Assembly (NCBI GenBank): GCA_045837725.1 | Contig: JBEWZL010000079.1 | Location: 1 to 64,000, forward strand | From: Vermamoeba vermiformis | Taxonomy: Eukaryota > Tubulinea > Echinamoebida | Reading direction: 5' to 3' | Length of the DNA: 64,000 bases | Translations under genes and position numbers: made by a program | The notes under the pieces: generated by a model | The model's database searches: none | Told to the model about the DNA's origin: nothing | Seen by the model: the letters and a program-made list of their open reading frames with translations, nothing else | Shown: positions 10,989 to 21,700 of the stretch, in pieces | Layout: each line of letters opens with the position of its first letter | How positions within the stretch are numbered: the first letter of the stretch is position 1

Positions 10989-12895
10989 CTAATCATCCTC
11001 GTTCAAAATTTCGTCCAGAAGTTCATCGTCGTTCGGATCGGGGACTACACCCTTTGTAAAAACGTAGGTAGAAATACCACTCGATTTGGCTTGATATTTC
11101 TTATAAGCCCAGAAAGCGACATATCCTATTAAAGCCAAGCCAACCATTGCGGATGCGCCGATCAGGACGTACTTGAACGGTTTCAGATCGCTGTTGTTAC
11201 CTTCATCGCCAGGCTCACGATCAGAACCTTTAGTAGGTGTAACAACAATGATGTCTTGGGGTGGATTAACGGGTGGATTGCACACCTGATCGTTGGTCAA
11301 GTCCAACAAGTTGTACTTGTTCAAAGGATAGGTCTGCACTTCGAAGCCGTTACACTCGTAGCGCATAGCTAACAAGTTATTTACCTACAGTGTGTTAGTA
11401 TTGCCCCGACACCTGTTATTGAAATACAGTACTTACGACCAAGTTGTTGCTCGAGACAGTGAAGTTTCGTAACATGAAGCAGCTCTGGCACTTAGTGTTT
11501 CCGGGATCCGTTTGGCAACCCAACTCGATCTTATCGTGGTTCTTTAACTGATCAATCGTAAACGCGAGCTCTTTGTTATCTAAAGTTTCAACTCGCTGCA
11601 AGAAACAAAAGTATTAGAACAGATCTTCCAACCAATAGATCTGATCGCTTACGAGGCTACGGCAGTTTTCACCCTTCTTGCTGACAATACAATGACTGAA
11701 GCCACCAGGGCCAGTAATGCAACTTTTATCGGAAGCTAAGGTCTACGTGTTAGTCCTAACAAATAGATTGTCAAAGCTTGTCTACTACGTACTCCACTCG
11801 CAGCCAACACCGTGATAGTTATCTTTGCAGTGACACAGACCAGCAAGCGAGCATTGACCGTGCTGAGAGCAATCAGCGTCACAATCTAAACGAACGGAAT
11901 TATTAGTACTCGAACTCAAAGAGCCAATTACTTGCGACTATAATATTACAAAAAACGAGCACAAATAACACCAATAAAAACACGTTAAGTGTCACTTACT
12001 CAAGAAACAATTGTCAAGTGTCAAGCATCCGAAGTCAACTTGCGACATTACATTTCCAAAGCAATCAACCCTGGAACTGCCACAGACGTTGACTTGATGA
12101 CTAGGCGTCGAGTAGTTTCCGATTGTAACGCACGCATTGCACTGCACTGAAGCTCGTCTGACGAAAAGTGATCAGATCGCGTGTCAGTCAATTGACCGAT
12201 AGGAAACTTACTTGTTCAACGGAACATTGACGGGAATGCACGCTTCAATAGGAAACCTGGGTTGTCCCTAGAAAGTTGTTTTTGAGTACTTGACTGGGAG
12301 TTGGAGTCCGGATTTAGTTTTACTTACGACGCCGAAGTCAACATAGCTTAATGCCTTGACTATCGAAGTTGTCATGGGTTCGAAAATCGGTTTACTTTTG
12401 TAGGTAACAGCCAAGGACTGTTAAAACGAAATAAATAATCGGAAAAATGCAGGAGTGCATCCATTAAGTAGATCAGAAAATTTACGATTGATTTGTTCAT
12501 CAATATGTACATTCTAAATATATTTACCAGCTTAAGACAATCCTGATGCGTGACGGAGAAGCATAGATCTTTCACTGTAGGATTATCGACGCATTTTTGA
12601 AGCAGAACGGCTAAAAAGTATTTAATTATAATTCCGACACTTTGTTATTAGCGATAATGAATGCCTTCGTATTTTTAAAATAAAAGGAAATTTATTTCAA
12701 TTTTTCTAAATTAGTATGTGCCGCTAAGAGGCCATACAATCCATAATTTAGCACCAAATCATCAACAATAAAATTATATGGTAAATTATAAACATTTTGT
12801 CTCGGGAAAGCGAATATAAAAAAGGACTTACAGTCATCCGCTCCGACGGCACTCAAAGTGATGAGTAAAGCTATATAAATACAAACTATACGCAT
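10989..12895 (-). CDS. EGF-like type I membrane protein
   Basis: A signal peptide (MRIVCIYIALLITLSAVGA) is followed by a long first intron, then Cys-rich exons (LLQKCVDNPTV; RASVQCNACVTIG). An EGF-like module follows (CDADCSQHGQCSL, then LCHCKDNYHGVGCEW), then more Cys pairs (CQTDPGNTKCQSC) and a membrane helix (YVLIGASAMVGLALIGYVAF). The cytoplasmic tail of about 40 residues ends acidic (LLDEILNEDD). EGF modules of this kind usually serve adhesion or ligand binding at the cell surface. No specific family is recognised. One intron near 12170 holds a GTGTCAGTCAATTGAC stretch. The first intron (about 12600-12830) is unusually long for this window. Confidence 0.68.
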
Positions 12896-13072
12896 GTATA
12901 TCTACAAATAACTTATATAAAAAAGAACAAACAAATGATGAGTTGTGTTCGATCTCTCAAACAAAAGTAAAAAATAATAATTTAACGACGCACAGCAGCA
13001 CAGCAGGTCTTTAGATATTTATATTAATATTTGCGTGTACATGCAGAACACATTGGAGGGCTATTTTGGAGA

Positions 13073-13884
13073 ATGGAATCGACAGAAACAACAGCGCTAA
13101 AGTGTGTTTTCGTTGGCGACAGTGCAGTTGGAAAAACAACCCTCCTTCATACATTAGCCTGCGGGAAAATACCAGATTACGACATTCCGTATTACAAAGT
13201 GCAAAATCATAGTAAGTAGCCCACCGATCGCACCTTTATTGCAAAAAAATAAAAATTAAATTTTAAAAAATAGCCGCTGAATTTACGCACCAAGGAAGAA
13301 GCTATAATTTGGGATTAGTTGACACATCGCACGATGAGACGCATGACCGGTAGGTTGAGAGGCTTAAGTTTTATTGTCACAAACGTCTTTTGTTCGTCTT
13401 AGCTTGCTGATCCACCTCTTGTTTGAATTCTATTTCGATAAAATACGATATGCTAATTTACGACGATAGAACTCGCCCTTTGTCGTACCCAGACACGGAT
13501 GTGTTTGTTGTTTGCTTCTCGCCGGTACGCCACACCTCTCTACTAAATGCGGCGCATCGCTGGGCTAAAGAAGTGGCTCATTACTGTCCAGACAAGCCAA
13601 TAATATTACTAGCACTTAGAACAGATCAAAGAACGGATCCAAAAATGATCGAACTGTACGATAGAGCTAGACAAGGCTCTATTGATACGCCTGCCGACGG
13701 AGCTAAAATAGCTGCAGAAATTGGCGCGGAGCGGTATTTGGAGTGTTCAGCAGTGATGGAACAGGGACTGCAAGAGTTGTTAATTTCGTTAGTTGAAGTA
13801 GGACTTAGCGGCAAACAGAATAAATCGAAGACAGATAAGAAAGGTAGCAAACAGAAAGCTAAACAAGAGTGTAATATAACGTGA
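13073..13884 (+). CDS. Rho-family-like small GTPase
   Basis: ATG 13073 gives a short leader and a perfect P-loop (VFVGDSAVGKTTLL). After two introns it reads RTRPLSYPDTDVFVVCFSPV, the hallmark Rho/Rac stretch. Then come LLALRTDQRTD (the TKxD position), a Rho-type insert region, YLECSAV (G5), a lysine-rich tail and the CaaX end CNIT. It should act as a membrane-tethered switch in actin or polarity signalling. The G3 motif reads DTSHDETHDR instead of DTAGQEDYDR, losing the catalytic Gln, so GTP hydrolysis may be slow. The third exon is joined by an acceptor at about 13449, which avoids a stop and restores the family sequence. A RasGEF lies elsewhere in the window. Confidence 0.82.
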
Positions 13885-14263
13885 ATAATTAATCCTGCAT
13901 TTTTTACTTGATCTGAACAATTTTTGTTCGTGTATAAATTCATAGATATTATTGGTAATTATAATACATTAGCTATGTAATTTTCGCAATTTTTTGGTTA
14001 TTAGTGCTACCTTGATACGCTAACTTTTTGCGATTAAATTAATTTTTACTAGACAACGGCAACAATAGTTCGAGCCAGCCACATGGATGCTAGTGGAGTT
14101 GTGCTGCTCGTATATCGATTAATACGACAAGGAGAAACGGCGAAATAATGCTCGTAACTTGGTAATTACGCTGCGAAATTCCATAGCGGCCCGCACTTAT
14201 TTAATCGTTTGACGCTCATGCAGTTTATTCATATATTACAATAAGAAACAACAACTGAACGAT
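13885..14263. other. intergenic, no gene seen
   Basis: 380 bases between two plus-strand genes. It is A+T-rich, with no ORF, repeat or clear promoter motif beyond short A/T runs. Confidence 0.5.
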
Positions 14264-15663
14264 ATGGAGCTTTGGAACAATTTAGACACGAACGGAAAGA
14301 TCGCATCTGCTGTCGCAGTGGCTGCCCCGCTTCTCTACCTTGGCAGAAAGGTATTTTCAGCGTTTACCGTGCAAATTAATGTACTAACGGTTAGTAGTAC
14401 TTTGCAGGAGGTGTAAATAAGCATCGCGCGGACTTGACAGGAAAGGTAAATTTTTAATTTGCCAAACCACATCCGGAAATTTTTAATTTAAATTGCCATA
14501 GGTTGTTTTAATTACAGGAGCAAACACCGGTATCGGACTAGAAACTGCCAAGTTTTTAGCGCAATTAAATGCTGAAGTTTACGTTAGTAAGTGTGAACCG
14601 CTGACCTTGCCAACTTGACGGTTTGATTCTAAAAGTAATCTTATATTCAGCTGTTCGAGATGACGCGAAGGGTCGCGAAACTGTGGCAAAAATTAAGGAG
14701 GCTAGCAAAAACAATGCAGTAGATTACTTCTGTGTCGAGCTGTCAAGCTTGAAGAGCATTAGAAACTTTGTCCAAGACTACAAAAAGAGAACTAACAACA
14801 AGAAGATTGATATTTTCATTCAGAACGCTGGTGTAATGGTAAGCTAAAGATGCATCGGGATCGCATTGAAAACTCAATTTCTGCCGATTAATTTCTTTGA
14901 ACAAACACTAATCGAAGAATTAATACTTATAGGCACCTCCTTTAACCAGAACGGAAGACGGATTCGAACTCCAATTCGGAGTTAATCACTTGGCGCACTT
15001 TTTGATGACGAATCTGCTTCTCAAGGACAACTTGATCAACGAAAATGGCGGCAGAGTTGTCGTTTTATCGTCGCTTGCCCATACTTACGCTCCTAAGGGT
15101 ATCCACTTTGAGGATCCAAACTTCGAGAAGGGAAGTTACAATCGATGGCACGCGTACGGCCAGAGCAAAATCGCAAACATTATGTTCGCGAAGGAGTTGA
15201 ATAAGAGAATGAAGGAACAAGGCAAGAAAATCGTCGCTGTCGCTGTGCATCCAGGTATTGGTAAGTCACTCTCAAATAACATAATAATCAAGACAAACCT
15301 CTTTAAGTTAGTGATGCTCGACTAACTTCTATATTTAGTTATGACAGATCTGCAACGTCACTTGTTGCCAGCATGGCTCGTCAAGCCAGTTTTCGCCCTC
15401 CAAGGCTACTTCTTGAAGACCCCTGTCCAAGGCGCTCAAGTAAGTACCTGAGATATTTTGTAATTTAATTTTCTTATGGATAAACTGACTCTTCGTCTGC
15501 GTAGACTACGCTCCACTGCGCTTTGTCTCCTGACATTGTCAATCAAGGCGGCGAATATTTCAGCGACTGCGCTATTAAGAAGCCCATTCCTATTGCGTCA
15601 GATAGCACACAAGCTGCTCGATTGTGGGACCTAAGTGAGAAACTTGTTGGTCTTCGCTCGTAA
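14264..15663 (+). CDS. short-chain dehydrogenase, retinol-dehydrogenase/WWOX-like
   Basis: Exons joined by frame give an SDR of about 320 residues. It has an N-terminal hydrophobic segment (SAVAVAAPLLYLG), the cofactor loop TGANTGIG, the NAG motif (IFIQNAGVM), an active-site serine (VVVLSSLAH) and the catalytic YGQSK (HAYGQSKIANIMFA). The HPGIVMTDLQRH segment typical of retinol dehydrogenase-like enzymes follows, and the gene ends at 15663. Family members reduce or oxidise lipophilic alcohols and ketones with NAD(P)(H) at ER or mitochondrial membranes. The substrate is not predictable. All catalytic residues are present and the introns are of normal size. Confidence 0.88.
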
Positions 15664-16318
15664 ATAATAAATAGTCCAAACTTAACGAAACGCAAAAATC
15701 CGTACGTTAGATCAAATTTTCGATTTTTGAAGAACAGCACATCTTACTGATGTTGGGACAGCGTTCTTTATTTTGGTAAGTTCTTTGGTGTTGTCTTTGT
15801 AATGAGAAACGCGGATATAATTTTTGATTAGTACCTGATCGGTAATAGTTAATTCTAATCTTGTCATACCGCATTAAAAAAACCAGAAAAAACATAAAAA
15901 ATTTCTTAACACGCACCTAAATATAATTGCTTCCAAATATCATAATCAAACGGTTCTTCTTTGAGATCCGGATAATCGCCTAACTTTAATTTTCCAAAGG
16001 TTATTCATGATTGATTTGCTTATTTTTGGCCCCAAAATCACGTCATAAGCCAAAATTTTCGATGGCAATGCAATAGAACAATTTCCATCGGAGTACGGAT
16101 CTGCTCCGCACTGACTTCTTTCTACTGAGGTCTTATGTTAACTTAGAGAAGGGCCCAACTCTGTTGCCACCACATACATCTGACACTTCTCTTCATTCTG
16201 CAAAGCGTAAAAACTTGGGGACACAACTTTGGTCCGATCAGTCCGAAAGATTCTGTCAGGACGACTTAAAAGCGCAGAATATTAAGGTTGTTTTCCAATT
16301 AATTAACAACTAACAACG
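15664..16318. other. intergenic, no gene seen
   Basis: About 650 bases without a coding frame I can support on either strand. It probably holds the 3' end of the dehydrogenase transcript and the promoter of the beta-helix gene. Confidence 0.5.
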
Positions 16319-17764
16319 ATGTCTCTCTCGAGCATTTTGGCGCTTGTTATCTTAACGAGTCTCGCATCTGTTAGCTTTGCTCAAACCAAGCACTACGTCC
16401 TCGCATCTGCTACCGGCAACGGAAATGGAAACGATTGGACCAACGCATATCAAACACTTCCTGCTACTTTAGTTCGTGGAGACATTTACTACGTTGGCTC
16501 CGGTCAATACCCCAGTTTGACGCTAAACGATGCAGAATCTGGTTCAGAGTGGATTACTATTCAAAAAGCTACTGCCAACGACCACGGCACTGATGTTGGA
16601 TGGAGCGATGAATATGGTACTGGCAATGCAAGTTTTCCCACAATCACTGTCGCCTCGTCGTACTACAATTTCAACGGATCTGTTGGCGGCGGTCCTGGAT
16701 CGTGGTTCACGGGCCATGGTTTTGACGTCTATTCAACTGGAAATGTCGGCCAAGCCCTCGTCTTCTTCAATGCTGACGTGCATCACATAATGTTGAGTCA
16801 CACCAGTGTACATGCGGATCGAGACACGCTAACTGCTGCCATGAAACTGACCTTAGGCGGCAATCACGACATTACTGTCAGCTACTGCGCGGGCTACAGC
16901 GTGTTTGGCGTCTTCTTCCACCTCGCTAACGTCTACAACATGGTCGTAGAGTTCTCATACTTCAAAGACAACAAGAGCACAGCAGACTGGCACAGCGAAG
17001 GTATATCGTTCCTAGGCACAGTCACCAACTTGATCGTTCGTCACTGCGTCTGGTGGAAAATTGAAGGCTCGGCGTTCTTGGCAGGTGTCAACAACGGCGA
17101 CGCGTATAACTGGACTGTCCACGGCAACATCTTTTCGAACTCTTGGAGCCCTGCGCTGTATATTGCTGATGACGGAGGGTCCATGAGCGGTCTCCAATAC
17201 TACAACAACTTGATTACCAACGTCAACACTTCATCTGGTGGCATCTACATTTCAAAAGGCTCAGACAACAAAGTCTACAACAACATGTGGTATCATAACG
17301 TAGTCAACTCTTTGTCTATCTGGGCTGACGCAGACTACAACTGGTTCTACGACAACTATCGCATTGACGGTTGTGCTCCCATCTGCGACTTGAACCCTGA
17401 TGCTGTTGCTGCTGAAACGCACGGTGTCGCTGGTACTGGCAATCCGTTCGTGAATTGGGATGGCTTGGCTGATCCTACTACGAGCTCAGTTGACTTTCGT
17501 TTGAAGGAACACACCGCGCCTGGTCTCGACGTAGGCGCTCCGTTCAATGTTGACATGTTTGGCACAGAGCGATTATCAGCACAATGGGATCGTGGTGCCA
17601 CACAATTCACCGTTCCCGTGCCTGTTTCTCCCGTGTCTGCTCCTGCTTCATCACCTCAATCGATGGCACCGAAGACTCTCAGCTCACCAACCGCGAACTT
17701 ATCCAGCAATGGAGTGGCGCTTGGTGCTTCATTGTTTGGTTGGGTACTCGCTTCTCTTATGTAA
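16319..17764 (+). CDS. secreted parallel beta-helix protein with GPI-anchor-like end
   Basis: A single 481-codon exon, one of few intronless genes here. The signal peptide (ILALVILTSLASVSFA) is followed by YVLASATGNGNGNDWTNAYQTL, the opening typical of right-handed beta-helix surface proteins. Repeated helical turns rich in Asn and Ile/Val follow (DITVSYC, NLIVRHCVWW, NWTVHGNIFSN, YYNNLITNVN, KVYNNMWYHN). The C-terminus is Pro/Ser-rich, then a hydrophobic tail (LGASLFGWVLASLM) without a cytoplasmic domain, as in GPI anchoring. Pectate-lyase-fold proteins bind or cleave polysaccharides, but no catalytic residues can be assigned. Lack of introns and a bacterial-looking fold raise the possibility of lateral gain, unproven. 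Confidence 0.75.
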   Translation: MSLSSILALVILTSLASVSFAQTKHYVLASATGNGNGNDWTNAYQTLPATLVRGDIYYVGSGQYPSLTLNDAESGSEWITIQKATANDHGTDVGWSDEYGTGNASFPTITVASSYYNFNGSVGGGPGSWFTGHGFDVYSTGNVGQALVFFNADVHHIMLSHTSVHADRDTLTAAMKLTLGGNHDITVSYCAGYSVFGVFFHLANVYNMVVEFSYFKDNKSTADWHSEGISFLGTVTNLIVRHCVWWKIEGSAFLAGVNNGDAYNWTVHGNIFSNSWSPALYIADDGGSMSGLQYYNNLITNVNTSSGGIYISKGSDNKVYNNMWYHNVVNSLSIWADADYNWFYDNYRIDGCAPICDLNPDAVAAETHGVAGTGNPFVNWDGLADPTTSSVDFRLKEHTAPGLDVGAPFNVDMFGTERLSAQWDRGATQFTVPVPVSPVSAPASSPQSMAPKTLSSPTANLSSNGVALGASLFGWVLASLM

Positions 17765-18025
17765 GAATTGATAAATAAACTTCCTTATTTTAGTGCGTCG
17801 ATTTTTCTGAAGACAACGACACTCTAGTAGACTTGTCAGTATAATATTGAATTTTTTAAGTTAATGTAAGTACTAGAATCGATTAATGATCTCTTCCTAA
17901 TTCCGCGTACGCGTAAGTTAGCGGCGCAAACTTGACGGCGGGTGATTGGCTGTCGGGTGACATTTTGTGACAAGAACATCGGTTATTTTCATAGTTTGAC
18001 ATTATACCTTAACAGTGAACCACGA

Positions 18026-18124
18026 ATGAAGAGTATCACTGTGTTCGTCTTCGTTCTTCTTGCAGCGTCAAGCAGTTGCACAACGCCACCAACATATCCC
18101 TTTTCAGCCGGCCAATGTTTTTAG
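18026..18124 (+). pseudogene. stub of a secreted-protein gene
   Basis: ATG 18026 opens a 32-codon frame with a clear signal peptide (MKSITVFVFVLLAASSS) and a short Thr/Pro/Cys tail ending at a stop. Good upstream spacing from the previous gene and the strong signal peptide suggest a real gene start. What follows is noncoding sequence of different base make-up, so the gene is either cut off here or spliced in a way I cannot see. Confidence 0.35.
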
Positions 18125-18359
18125 ATAAAAATTATACAAAAATTCAGGACCGTTGATTTTTGGTAATCGCCAGAAGAGACTGTAGTACAAAAAAAGGTAC
18201 AATTTTGTTGGGTGATGTCCATTGACAGTGCGCCACACCCCTGAGTAGATCCGGATCGGCCCCAGATCCGATCCACTTCCCCCAGCTCATTTCTTTGTAT
18301 TATTAATAAAAAATGATTAATCACAATACAATACTTGGTTGAGCAAGCACATGTATTCA

Positions 18360-18705
18360 TAGGGAGGAATTTGGCCGGGCCCTAACCCATCCAAGTGTCG
18401 AAGTCACGTTGAGGTGACTGACACGACCAAAACCATGTGATTCATCAATAGAAAGGTCGCAGGCATCAAGGCGACACCCCTCCATAAAGGAGACCGTACA
18501 ACAAAAGAGTGTCCGCTACGGCAAGTGACAAGTCACTTTCTAGCCCATCCAACTCAGTGCCAGTGAGAGTGCTGTTCCGAACCAGTGGTGTTGCCGAGGC
18601 AACACGACCTCCAGACCATACTCTGACCCACATCGTCGAGAATCAGCGCGTAACTTTCTCATTGTAGCGGCGCTAAGGCTTCACCCTTAGACGCCGGATG
18701 TATTA
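18360..18705. other. G+C-richer, hairpin-rich noncoding segment
   Basis: This stretch is clearly richer in G+C than its surroundings and lacks ORFs. It has several near-perfect short inverted repeats: GTCGC...GCGAC near 18452-18474, AAGTGAC/GTCACTT near 18521-18538, GTGTTGCC/GGCAACAC near 18587-18606 and CGGCGCTAAGG/CCTTAGACGCCG near 18668-18696. Such spacing of stems suggests a folded RNA or a transposon terminal region. It sits just downstream of the piggyBac-domain gene. It is not recognisable as tRNA, rRNA or a known ribozyme. Confidence 0.4.
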
Positions 18706-18751
18706 CAAACAGTATTTATTATACTACCTACAGCAAGTTTGTTAACAAATT

Positions 18752-21700
18752 CTATAGTTTAAGCTTACGACAAACGGGTTTGTGTGTGTTCTTACAAGTA
18801 CTGCACAGAAAAATTGGTCTTTTTTTGTCGGAGCTGCATTTCCAACATACTGTGCTAATTTGCTTTCGTTTACGTGGGTTGCACGTTAGGCAAAAACCAT
18901 TGACTCGTCTTTCAAAGACATCTTCGCTCTGAACTCGCACATGAGAAGAGAGACTTTTTGATTTCAGATCTTTTGCGACAATTATTCTTCGGGTTCTGAG
19001 AGATCTGTGTCTAGTTAACGGAGATGCATTTTTCTTGTTGCGTGCAGACTGCTCTTGACTAAGTTCATCCTTTAAAATTTGCAAGAAATCTCGAAATTGA
19101 TCTTCGTCATTGTTCTGAACTTTCTTATAGTAGCGATAGCACTGGTATGAATTCCAAGTGATTATATTTATAATATTTTCCCATACTACTTGTGTCCATT
19201 TTGTTAATCTGAACGGCCAATCAAACGTATGAATTTGTCTTGCCGCCTCGTCGACAAATCCTTTGGTCTTTGTGTATTCTTGGACAATAAGTGGCTTTGT
19301 ACTCTGCATTTACAACTAAATTAGTAACTTAATGACGCAAGCATAAGAAGCTTACTGCAGTCGACGGTACTCCTTGACACAGATCTGTTGCGGCTGATGA
19401 CGCTGCAATGAAATTAGATAAACACTTTGATTAATATTGAACTAACCATCGACGTAATTGGAATAGAGATTCATAATTGCATTGTTATCGCGGAAAGAGT
19501 GAGCAATAATCGGACCAGCAGTGCCTTCTTTTTCAAACGTCAAGTGTTGCCCTGGTTCTTGTAGAGGATTTTGCAAAGTACCAAATATATATGAAGGAGC
19601 ATTTTTCTTTGCCGACAACAAGAATTTAATGCCTTGTTCATCCAAAATAGTAGCCGTCTCTTCCGCACCCCATTTGCTATCTGTTATAATCACGTGGCCA
19701 GGCTTGTGATTGTTCAATTTCTCGGCTAGCTCTAACAGCTGATATTTAGGAGGCAGACATAGACCCAAGAATATATCGAAGTCCCAAATGTAGTAAGATT
19801 CATCGGCGGCCAAGTAGAGTAAGACACCGTTTGGATGTGGCTTGCTTGGAATGAATTGCTGAGTTACGTTAGTTAAAATGTATTATCTAACGATAACAAG
19901 TACTTACTCGGGCATAAAAGCGGCCCAAAAACGGCAAGATGGTTTCATCAAAGGTAATTTTTTGAGATGGAGACCAATTTTTTTGGCATCGTTGAGCTAC
20001 TTCTTGAGTAACTTTGTCAATATCAAAGTGGAAATAATGCATAATCTGTTCGAATCGATCTCGGCCCATTTTTGACGATATCCATTCGTTGCCATACAAG
20101 GGATCTTTGATAGTCCAGTAATCTCTGAGGCGACGACCTTTAACACAACGACTTGCGATCCCAATGGCAATGAATATATCAAATTCTGGCAGCGTAAGTG
20201 GTTTCCAATTTGTTCTTTGCTTTTGAAAAGTAACTTTGTCTTCTTCGGAAGGTTCAAACTCGGTACTAAAATATTCTTCCAAATGCTTTACGTTTGAAAC
20301 CCAACTTGGTACCGTTAGCAATCCTAATTGTGATCAGAATGTTTGTTTTCTCGTTAGCTTATGTAATATTTACCTTTGTATTTTTGTTGCATTTTCTCGG
20401 CCCAAAGTTTGAGCTGTGCAGTTTTGTTCAAACGCCATGTTTTTCGTTCTTGCATAACTTCAGAAAATGAAAGACTGGCATAACGGTTTATATCTTCGAC
20501 CATCTGTAAACGGGTTTGCTCTGCGGTATTCATTAATTCTGAGAATATTCAACGCTCGAATGAATGATACGTACCAGGCAAAAAGCGCGAAAAGATGCTA
20601 GTGTTGGTCATAGGCTGCTTATTGGTGGGCCCGCTATCCAACGTACAAAAGGAGGTACGAACAAAACCTTTACTTGTTTTATCTCGTATTTGCCAACCTT
20701 GATTGGATAGTGCATGCGGAGATTGGAAGTACTTATTCATTATTAATAGTGCATTTGCCCGAATGTCCGACTCGCATATCCAATTTGTTTGCACCTTCTT
20801 ATTTTTCCAATCGATGAGCCATTCCCATAGATCCTAGCCAAAATAAGACAACCATTCGATTATCTCGCATACATACATTATGGAAGCGTACTTTGTAAAT
20901 GCACTTGATTTGCTCAAGAGCTATTTTGCTTCCCGGTGCCACTTTATCCACCATAAGGAGATCGTCGGTTACAGCCTTAACAACAATATGCGAGTCTGGC
21001 AGCTGCCACTCCTTATCTATCGAAGGTGTCTGAAGCTTTGGTTGGCCTTTTTCCAATTGCTTGGGTTCTTAACGGTGCATTAGAATTAAATTAGCCGCGT
21101 TGCACTTACTTTTTTTAGGAGGAGCAATTAAGTTGTCTTCTGTTTCCAACAGGTCGCAAGCGACACTGATTTTACGTTTCCTTGTTTGCATCGTACAGGA
21201 AGCAGGAACGGCAGTCTTCAACGGAAATTGAATGCCGACTTCGGCTTGTTTAATGTAAACCACTGCACTGGCGGAGCGAACACCACCGCTTAACTGCGAA
21301 AGAATAGCAACACGCTCCTACTTGACATTTAGTCCGAGATCGCTTGTTGGAAAAAACATACCCGTGTAACTTTAGCATCATTATAATTGTTCCAATGTAA
21401 AGCACAGCGTTCGTTGACAACAACTCCATAATGTCCATTATTGCGAGTTTTTCCATCGTGCCAAATTACACCATAAAGTAGGTACAAAGTTCCTTCAAAG
21501 TGAACGGATGTTTCGATTGTCAAACGTCGAACTTGCTTGTGTTCATCGAGCTCGGAGAAACGATTGATTCGAATCAATAACAGTTTTGGGTGGTTCAACA
21601 CCTGTTTGCGTAATTGGCAATCCTTTTTATCATTAGATCGAGTACTTCGTTAACAAACATTGATAATAATTACCTTTGCTTGATATTCTACCACTTCCGG

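Noticed and set aside
16319-17764. The beta-helix gene as a clear bacterial transfer.
   Set aside because: It has a eukaryotic signal peptide and GPI-like tail and normal base composition. Lack of introns alone is not enough.
18752-21191. The piggyBac part as an ordinary free transposon.
   Set aside because: No terminal inverted repeats with flanking TTAA could be found by eye. It has many host-type introns and joins the USP frame without a stop, which favours a fused, resident gene. The option is kept open in the findings.
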